Assembly (NCBI GenBank): GCA_020848255.1
Contig: JADLAJ010000101.1
Coordinates: 1-38,940, forward strand
DNA length: 38,940 nt
Reading direction: 5' to 3'
Source: Chitinophagales bacterium
GTDB lineage: Bacteria; Bacteroidota; Bacteroidia; Chitinophagales; JADIYW01
Shown here: piece after piece, positions 33,698 through 38,940 of the stretch
Layout: each line of letters starts with the position of its first letter
Numbering within the stretch: the first letter of the stretch is position 1
Translations under genes and position numbers: made by a program
Notes under the pieces: generated by a model
What the model saw: only the letters and a program-made list of their open reading frames with translations
Database searches by the model: none
What the model was told of the DNA's origin: nothing

Positions 33698-35653
33698 ATG
33701 AAGCATTCATTGATATATTTGCTTTTGTTGCTATTTTCTTTTGAAGATAGTTTCTGTAGTATTCTCGAATCAGATACTGTTTACAAGAGATTGATAAACA
33801 TGAAAGACGATTCGGTAAAAGTAATGAAGCTAAAATATTTTGCCGGAGATTTTATTGAAACAAACCCGGCTGTTGCAATTAAAATTTACAATGATATTTT
33901 ATCAATCAGTAAAAGAATAAAAAATAAATCATGTGAAAGCAGAAGTTTATTGTGTTTTGCAATTTTATACAGAGTAAAAGGACAGCATGATTTAGCGCGC
34001 AGCTACGACTGGAAGGCTCTGGAAGCAGCCTATGTATCCAAAAATAATGAAGATATCGGAAGGGTTTTTAATAATATTGGAAATACGTTTTATTTTCAAA
34101 ATGAACCTGACTCTGCGGTGACATACTACTTAAAATCTTTAACATTTCTTGAAAAGACAAAAAATTATTATCCGATTTCAATGGTTTACGGAAATTTATC
34201 GATGATTTTTAATAATCAACACCAACATTCAAAAGCATTACAACTAGCTAAAAAATCATTGTTATTTATAAATATGGTAAAGCCCGATATGAACGCATTA
34301 GGAACTGCATATAATAATTGCGGTGATGCTTTTGGCGGATTAAATCAACCGGATTCACAACAGTATTATTACAGAAAAGCTTTGAATTGTTTTAATAAAG
34401 ATAACGATTATACAAATCTTACAGTTTTGTACAGGTGTATGACAGATGTGGAATTAAAAAGAAATAATTTTATAAAAGCACAGGCTTTTGCAGATAGTTC
34501 ATTAAAATATTCAAAAGTAGTTGGTAATAATTATGAAATAGGATACACATTGATTAGGAATTGTGATGTGGCTTTAAAATCAAATAATATTAAAGAAGCA
34601 GAACAGTTTATAAGTGAAGCGAAAGATTATATTAAATCTGATAAGAACTGGATGTTGCACAAGGAATGGAACTATCAGATGTCTAACTTGAAAAGAAAGC
34701 AGAATAAATTTGACGAAGCATTGGCATATTATGATGACTATTTAATGTATAGAGATTCCACTGAAAATGTTGAAACAAAAAATAGAATGACTCAGTTAGA
34801 AGAAAAATATCAATTAAATAAAAAGCAAAACGAAATAATTCAATTATTAAATGAAAAAAAAATTCAACAATTAACCATACGTCAAAAGAATGTTGGATTG
34901 TATATTCTACTTGGAATACTTTTATCTCTTACAACTATTACTTTTTTATTCATTAAAAATTCAAGACGAAAACAACAACTTGCAGAACAACAATTTTTGC
35001 AATTACAACAGGAAAAAGAATTAGAAGCAACCAAAACTATCCTCAAAGTTCAGGAAGAGGAACGTGGTCGTGTTGCTAAAGATTTACACGACGGATTGGG
35101 TGGTATGTTGAGTGGAATTAAATTAAATTTATCAGCTATGAAAGGAAATGTTATTTTACAGCAACAGGATGCAGGATTATTCGCCAAATCCATCGAACAA
35201 CTCGATAATGCCATCTCTGAAATGCGCAGGGTGGCGCACAACATGATGCCCGAAAGTTTGTTAAAATTTGGCTTGCCACAAGCTATACAGGATTATTGTG
35301 AGAGCCTGAATGAAAGTAAAGTAATACAGGTTACATTTAATAATCTGAATTTACATGAACGACTCGAAAATTCTGTTGAAATAGTAATGTACAGAATCAT
35401 TCAGGAACTGGTCAATAATGTTATTAAACATGCGCAGGCACAACATATTTTTATTCAACTTTCTATAAATGAACATCAGCTTACACTCACTGTGGAAGAT
35501 GATGGGAAAGGTTTTGATGTAAATAACATAAACACCCTGAAAGGATTTGGTTTGACCAATATTCAATCGCGTGTAAATTATTTAAAAGGAAAATTAGATA
35601 TTGATTCATCTGAAGGCAAAGGAACATCTGTATTTATAGAAATTCCGGTTTAG
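33698..35653 (+). CDS. TPR-containing sensor histidine kinase, HisKA_3 type, 651 aa
   Basis: The start is the ATG at 33698, where the signal sequence MKHSLIYLLLLLFSF begins; a GTG 54 bases upstream is less likely. The sensor part (about 25-365) is a run of tetratricopeptide repeats (AVTYYLKSLTFLEKTKNYY; ALQLAKKSLLFIN; ALAYYDDYLMYRD) outside the cytoplasm. A coiled coil, one membrane helix (about 401-419) and the kinase follow. The HisKA_3 dimerisation motif EERGRVAKDLHDGLGGMLSG holds the phosphoacceptor His464. The ATPase has ELVNNVIKHA (N-box), VEDDGKGFD (G1) and GFGLTNIQSRV (G2). It overlaps nothing; the second kinase starts one base after its stop. It presumably phosphorylates the LuxR-type regulator of the operon. 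Confidence 0.92.
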   Translation: MKHSLIYLLLLLFSFEDSFCSILESDTVYKRLINMKDDSVKVMKLKYFAGDFIETNPAVAIKIYNDILSISKRIKNKSCESRSLLCFAILYRVKGQHDLARSYDWKALEAAYVSKNNEDIGRVFNNIGNTFYFQNEPDSAVTYYLKSLTFLEKTKNYYPISMVYGNLSMIFNNQHQHSKALQLAKKSLLFINMVKPDMNALGTAYNNCGDAFGGLNQPDSQQYYYRKALNCFNKDNDYTNLTVLYRCMTDVELKRNNFIKAQAFADSSLKYSKVVGNNYEIGYTLIRNCDVALKSNNIKEAEQFISEAKDYIKSDKNWMLHKEWNYQMSNLKRKQNKFDEALAYYDDYLMYRDSTENVETKNRMTQLEEKYQLNKKQNEIIQLLNEKKIQQLTIRQKNVGLYILLGILLSLTTITFLFIKNSRRKQQLAEQQFLQLQQEKELEATKTILKVQEEERGRVAKDLHDGLGGMLSGIKLNLSAMKGNVILQQQDAGLFAKSIEQLDNAISEMRRVAHNMMPESLLKFGLPQAIQDYCESLNESKVIQVTFNNLNLHERLENSVEIVMYRIIQELVNNVIKHAQAQHIFIQLSINEHQLTLTVEDDGKGFDVNNINTLKGFGLTNIQSRVNYLKGKLDIDSSEGKGTSVFIEIPV

Positions 35654-35654
35654 T

Positions 35655-36962
35655 ATGCTCAACTTCACTGTAATATTTGATTGTATGTTTTTATCTGTGC
35701 TGCTGTACCAGATTATACATTTCACTTTGCAATATTTAGTATTAAAACGCAAGGAATTAATTTACTACAGCTTGTTCTTATTAAGTGCAGCCGCTTTTTA
35801 TTTTATTTATCAGACAGCAGGCTTTTTTCATATTTTTTTTCCTTCAGTTTTGAATACGATATTCAATGCGGTCCAAATGTCGTTTGCGTTTATCCAGAAC
35901 TACTTTTATATTACGTTTGTATTGTATTACCTGAGTTTAAAAAATACCAAATACCGTGTGTTTTATTTATTAAAGTACTACAAGGTTTATAATTTTGCTT
36001 TCATTTTTATCTTTATAGGATTAGGTTTTTTAAAGATTGAAAGCCAAAACTTATTTGGTATGATTTCGCTGCTAACAGTGCCAATATCTATAGTTCTTGT
36101 AGTTATGATTTGGAGATTGAAAATTCCTTATTCAAATATTGTTTCATTAGGAATAGTTTGTAATATTACAGGAGCCATTGCTTCATACATCTTAATTTTA
36201 AATGAAAACTATGAACAAATGCATTTGCCTTTTACTACATTTTTTCCATCACAGCTTGGTATGTTAATTGATATTATTATCCTAGGTTACGGACTATCCT
36301 TAAAAGCCGCTGAATCGGATAAAAAATTAGTAATAGCTTTACAGGCAAACCAAAAATTAATCGAAGATGAGAGAAACCGAGTAGCAAGAGATTTACATGA
36401 TGGTTTAGGTGGTCTGTTGTCTGGTGTAAAGTTGTCTTTGCTGAGCATTACCGGTAATATTATCATCTCAGATCAGCATGCAGCCGCATTTAAACGAGTT
36501 TTATTTCAGTTGGATAATGCCATTTCGGAAATGCGCCGAGTGGCACACAGCATGATGCCCGAATCGCTATTGCGTTTTGGACTAGTGCAAGCCACAGAAG
36601 ATTTCTGTTATGATATAAACGAAAGCAAAATGGTTCAGTTAAATTTCTACCATCATGGATTAGAACAACGTTTGGATAGTTCTGCAGAAATTACTTTGTT
36701 CAGAGTTATTCAGGAATTAGTTAATAATGCTATTAAACATGCTGCGGCAACCAACGTAATGATTCATCTGGTGAGAAATGAAAATCAGCTTATATTAACG
36801 GTAGAAGATAACGGGACAGGTTTTGATATCAATAACATTAAAAAAAGTAAAGGTGTCGGTTTGTCAAACATTCAGTCTCGGATTAATTTTTTAAAAGGTA
36901 ACTTAGAAATTGAATCTAAACAGGATATCGGAACTTCATTTTATATTACAATTCCCGTTTAA
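35655..36962 (+). CDS. 7TM-type sensor histidine kinase, HisKA_3 type, 435 aa
   Basis: About seven membrane helices fill residues 5-215, as in 7TM-type sensors, here without a large periplasmic domain. A short helix then leads into the HisKA_3 motif DERNRVARDLHDGLGGLLSG with phosphoacceptor His248. The ATPase has ELVNNAIKHA, VEDNGTGFD and GVGLSNIQSRI. The kinase half is closely similar to that of the preceding gene (both contain QLDNAISEMRRVAH, then MMPESLL), so one arose from the other or by domain shuffling. It lies 1 bp from its neighbours on each side. Confidence 0.92.
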   Translation: MLNFTVIFDCMFLSVLLYQIIHFTLQYLVLKRKELIYYSLFLLSAAAFYFIYQTAGFFHIFFPSVLNTIFNAVQMSFAFIQNYFYITFVLYYLSLKNTKYRVFYLLKYYKVYNFAFIFIFIGLGFLKIESQNLFGMISLLTVPISIVLVVMIWRLKIPYSNIVSLGIVCNITGAIASYILILNENYEQMHLPFTTFFPSQLGMLIDIIILGYGLSLKAAESDKKLVIALQANQKLIEDERNRVARDLHDGLGGLLSGVKLSLLSITGNIIISDQHAAAFKRVLFQLDNAISEMRRVAHSMMPESLLRFGLVQATEDFCYDINESKMVQLNFYHHGLEQRLDSSAEITLFRVIQELVNNAIKHAAATNVMIHLVRNENQLILTVEDNGTGFDINNIKKSKGVGLSNIQSRINFLKGNLEIESKQDIGTSFYITIPV

Positions 36963-36963
36963 T

Positions 36964-37581
36964 ATGGAAAAGAAAATTTCAATATTATTAATCGATGACC
37001 ATGCTATGGTAATAGAAGGTATGAAAGCCATTCTGCAATTAATTCCATCAGTGCAGGTAAAAGCAACGGCCAATAATGCTTTTGAGGCGATGGATACACT
37101 GAAACAACTTGATATTCAACTTTGTTTCTTAGATATTAATTTGCCGGATATCAGTGGAATTGATTTATGCCTGAAAATAAAAAAAGAATTCCCGAAAGTT
37201 CATATTATTGGCTTGAGTACATTCAGTCAGCGAAGCTACATTGCCCAAATGATGCAGAATGGTGCCAGTGGTTATTTATTGAAAAGTGCAACGAAAGAAG
37301 AGATAGAAGAAGCTATAACAACGATACTGGCAGGTAAACTTTTTTTCAATATTTCATCCCTTGATGCAAATCATCATGATAAAAATGCACCTTTACTGAC
37401 ACGCAGGGAAAAAGAAATTTTAATATTGATTGCAGATGGTTTGACAAATAATGAAATTGCATCAAGATTATTTTTAAGTTCACATACTGTAGATAGCCAT
37501 AGGAAGAACCTGTTTATAAAATTTGATGTAAATAATGTGGCATTGCTTGTAAAAAAAGCATCACAAGCCGATTTGTTATAA
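36964..37581 (+). CDS. LuxR/NarL-type response regulator, 205 aa
   Basis: The start is the ATG at 36964, one base after the kinase stop, where the receiver's first strand (KKISILLIDDH) begins. D11-D12 and phosphoacceptor Asp57 (CFLDINLPD) with Lys107 (YLLKSA) complete the receiver. The C-terminal GerE domain (about 143-200: LTRREKEILILIADGLTNNEIA, then LFLSSHTVDSHRKNLFIKF) binds DNA as a dimer. It is the single regulator for two kinases in the operon. Its target is unknown; the palindrome at 33669 is one candidate. Confidence 0.93.
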   Translation: MEKKISILLIDDHAMVIEGMKAILQLIPSVQVKATANNAFEAMDTLKQLDIQLCFLDINLPDISGIDLCLKIKKEFPKVHIIGLSTFSQRSYIAQMMQNGASGYLLKSATKEEIEEAITTILAGKLFFNISSLDANHHDKNAPLLTRREKEILILIADGLTNNEIASRLFLSSHTVDSHRKNLFIKFDVNNVALLVKKASQADLL

Positions 37582-37589
37582 TTGATTAA

Positions 37590-38846
37590 CTACGTCTTCT
37601 GCGGTTTTTTCTTCGCAGCAGGAAATAAAATATTATTCAGAATTAAGCGGTAACCTGCAGAGTTTGGGTGTAAATTTAAATCGGTCTGCGGGTCTCCCAC
37701 GCGGTGCTGATAATCTTCAGGGTCATGCCCGCCGTAAAATGTCCAGGTGCCTTTTCCATAAATGCCATGAATGTATTTTGCCTCATTCAGACTTTTATTT
37801 TCACCTAAAATCAACACATCTGATTTTATCAATGGTTTTTTAAATGCAGTGGTTTGTCCCATAAATCCTTTCACAATTTTCTCATGGTCCTGTGTCAGCA
37901 TGGAAGGAATCTGGTCCCACTTTGCTGAGAAATCAAACAGGCTAAAATAATCCATTTCCTTGGCAATCGGACGAATACCGGGAACATCTATCGTTGAAAA
38001 TTCATACTCATAAGGATTCGTGCTTATCTGATAATTTTGAAAAGCAAATCCCTTTGAGAAATCAATTTTATTTTGTGCATTCGGGTCGATGGCATCATGA
38101 TCGAATTGCGCAGAGCAAATATCAATGCCTTCTGCTGCCAATGCAATGTCATAGGAATCTGTGGCAGAACACATGGCAAACATATAACCGCCGCCCATAA
38201 CAAAATCGCGTATTTTTTTTGCCACCGCTAATTTTTCCTGAGACACTTTGGAGAAACCTAAAGCCGTCGCACGCGATTCATAATCCGCTACTTGTTTCCG
38301 GTACCAGTCTGCATTTTGATAGGCGGCAAAAAATTTACCATACTGACCGGTAAAATCCTCGTGATGCAAATGCAGCCAGTCGTACAAGTGTAAATTGTCA
38401 TCCAGAATTTCTTCATCGTAAATTACGGTATACGGAATTTCCGCATACGTCAATACTAATGTTACCGCATCATCCCAGGGGTTATTGGCTTTAGGAGAAT
38501 ATACGGCTACTTTGGGTGCCTTCTCCAGGCGAACGGCATCCATATTTACTTCCGGATCTGCAATGTCCTGCAAAATCTTACTCATGGAGGCGTCAGGAAT
38601 ATTTTCATATTTTACATTTCGCACCAGACATTCTTTTTCAAAATCTTTACTGTACGGGAATGTGAAACTTCCGCCGCGGTAATTCAGCAGCCAGTCTATG
38701 GGTACATTTTTTGTTAAAACCCAATAGGCAATTCCATATGCTTTTAAATGATTGCTCTGTGTTTCATCCATCGGAATTAAGATAAAAGAAGCTCTGGATG
38801 CTACAGAAATAAAAAGTAATATGGAAAGTAATAGTTTCTTCATCAT
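37590..38846 (-). CDS. Exported protein with GATase-like nucleophile motif, 418 aa
   Basis: A signal peptide (residues about 1-19, ending ASRAS) precedes a mature protein opening FILIPMDETQSNHLKAYG. The run GGGYMFAMCSATDS at 218-231, with Cys226, resembles the nucleophile elbow of class I glutamine-amidotransferase-like or ThuA/BPL_N-like folds. DWLHLHHEDFTG and YGGHDPEDYQH supply many His, Asp and Tyr residues that could bind a metal or ligand. I recall relatives in Bacteroidota being labelled asparagine synthetase B; no synthetase (PP-loop) domain is visible here, so I would not use that name. It is a single gene, convergent with the regulator gene with an 8-bp gap. Confidence 0.7.
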   Translation of the reverse strand: MMKKLLLSILLFISVASRASFILIPMDETQSNHLKAYGIAYWVLTKNVPIDWLLNYRGGSFTFPYSKDFEKECLVRNVKYENIPDASMSKILQDIADPEVNMDAVRLEKAPKVAVYSPKANNPWDDAVTLVLTYAEIPYTVIYDEEILDDNLHLYDWLHLHHEDFTGQYGKFFAAYQNADWYRKQVADYESRATALGFSKVSQEKLAVAKKIRDFVMGGGYMFAMCSATDSYDIALAAEGIDICSAQFDHDAIDPNAQNKIDFSKGFAFQNYQISTNPYEYEFSTIDVPGIRPIAKEMDYFSLFDFSAKWDQIPSMLTQDHEKIVKGFMGQTTAFKKPLIKSDVLILGENKSLNEAKYIHGIYGKGTWTFYGGHDPEDYQHRVGDPQTDLNLHPNSAGYRLILNNILFPAAKKKPQKT

Positions 38847-38940
38847 ATCAAATTTACTACAAATCCGATTCCAATTTGGTTAAAAATTTCTAATAAGCCT
38901 GTGCTTAGTAACCATAGTGACTGAATAAACTATCTATTCC

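Overview
The window looks like a chromosomal segment of a free-living member of the Bacteroidota. The signs are low GC, no obvious Shine-Dalgarno sequences, promoters of the TAnnTTTG type, a gldC gliding-motility gene, many 'MKK...AQ' secreted proteins of unknown function, and 7TM- or TPR-type histidine kinases. No tRNA, rRNA, CRISPR array, insertion sequence or prophage was seen. No gene-free stretch exceeds about 150 bases.

Layout. (1) 1-4.6 kb: the 3' part of a coenzyme-B12-dependent ribonucleotide reductase gene converges on an old-yellow-enzyme-type flavin oxidoreductase gene. Between them lies a 578-bp single-gene cassette (1804-2381) with an attC-like recombination site. Removing it on paper rebuilds a perfect 16-bp bidirectional terminator hairpin, so it appears to have jumped into that terminator. 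A predicted outer-membrane barrel protein follows. (2) 4.6-10 kb, minus strand: three exported proteins. One has five copies of an undescribed roughly 110-residue domain with a strictly spaced cysteine pair, and one is a PDZ-MORN protein. The two large proteins share a further small domain. (3) 10-12 kb: an ABC-F translation factor with a clean terminator. (4) 12.1-16.2 kb: a thiamine-diphosphate enzyme of the ILVBL/HACL2 type, an isochorismatase-fold hydrolase and a long-chain acyl-CoA synthetase. The set suggests 2-hydroxyacyl-CoA cleavage. (5) gldC on the minus strand. (6) 16.7-24.6 kb: a TetR regulator behind two identical operators 30 bp apart, then TolC, an ABC exporter (lipoprotein adaptor, permease, ATPase) and an EmrA/EmrB pair. 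Two different pumps apparently share one outer-membrane channel. (7) 24.6-26.1 kb: an unrecognised lipoprotein and a stand-alone purS. (8) 26.1-33.6 kb, minus strand: six consecutive genes for secreted proteins, including a tandem duplicate, a ZU5-like protein, a low-complexity protein and a propeller-like protein. (9) 33.7-37.6 kb: two histidine kinases and one LuxR-type response regulator in a tight operon, divergent from the secreted-protein operon and preceded by an 18-bp perfect palindrome. (10) 37.6-38.8 kb: an exported protein with a glutamine-amidotransferase-like nucleophile motif.

The strongest unusual observation is the solitary integron-like cassette in the ribonucleotide reductase terminator. 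All functional calls rest on reading motifs; no database search was possible.
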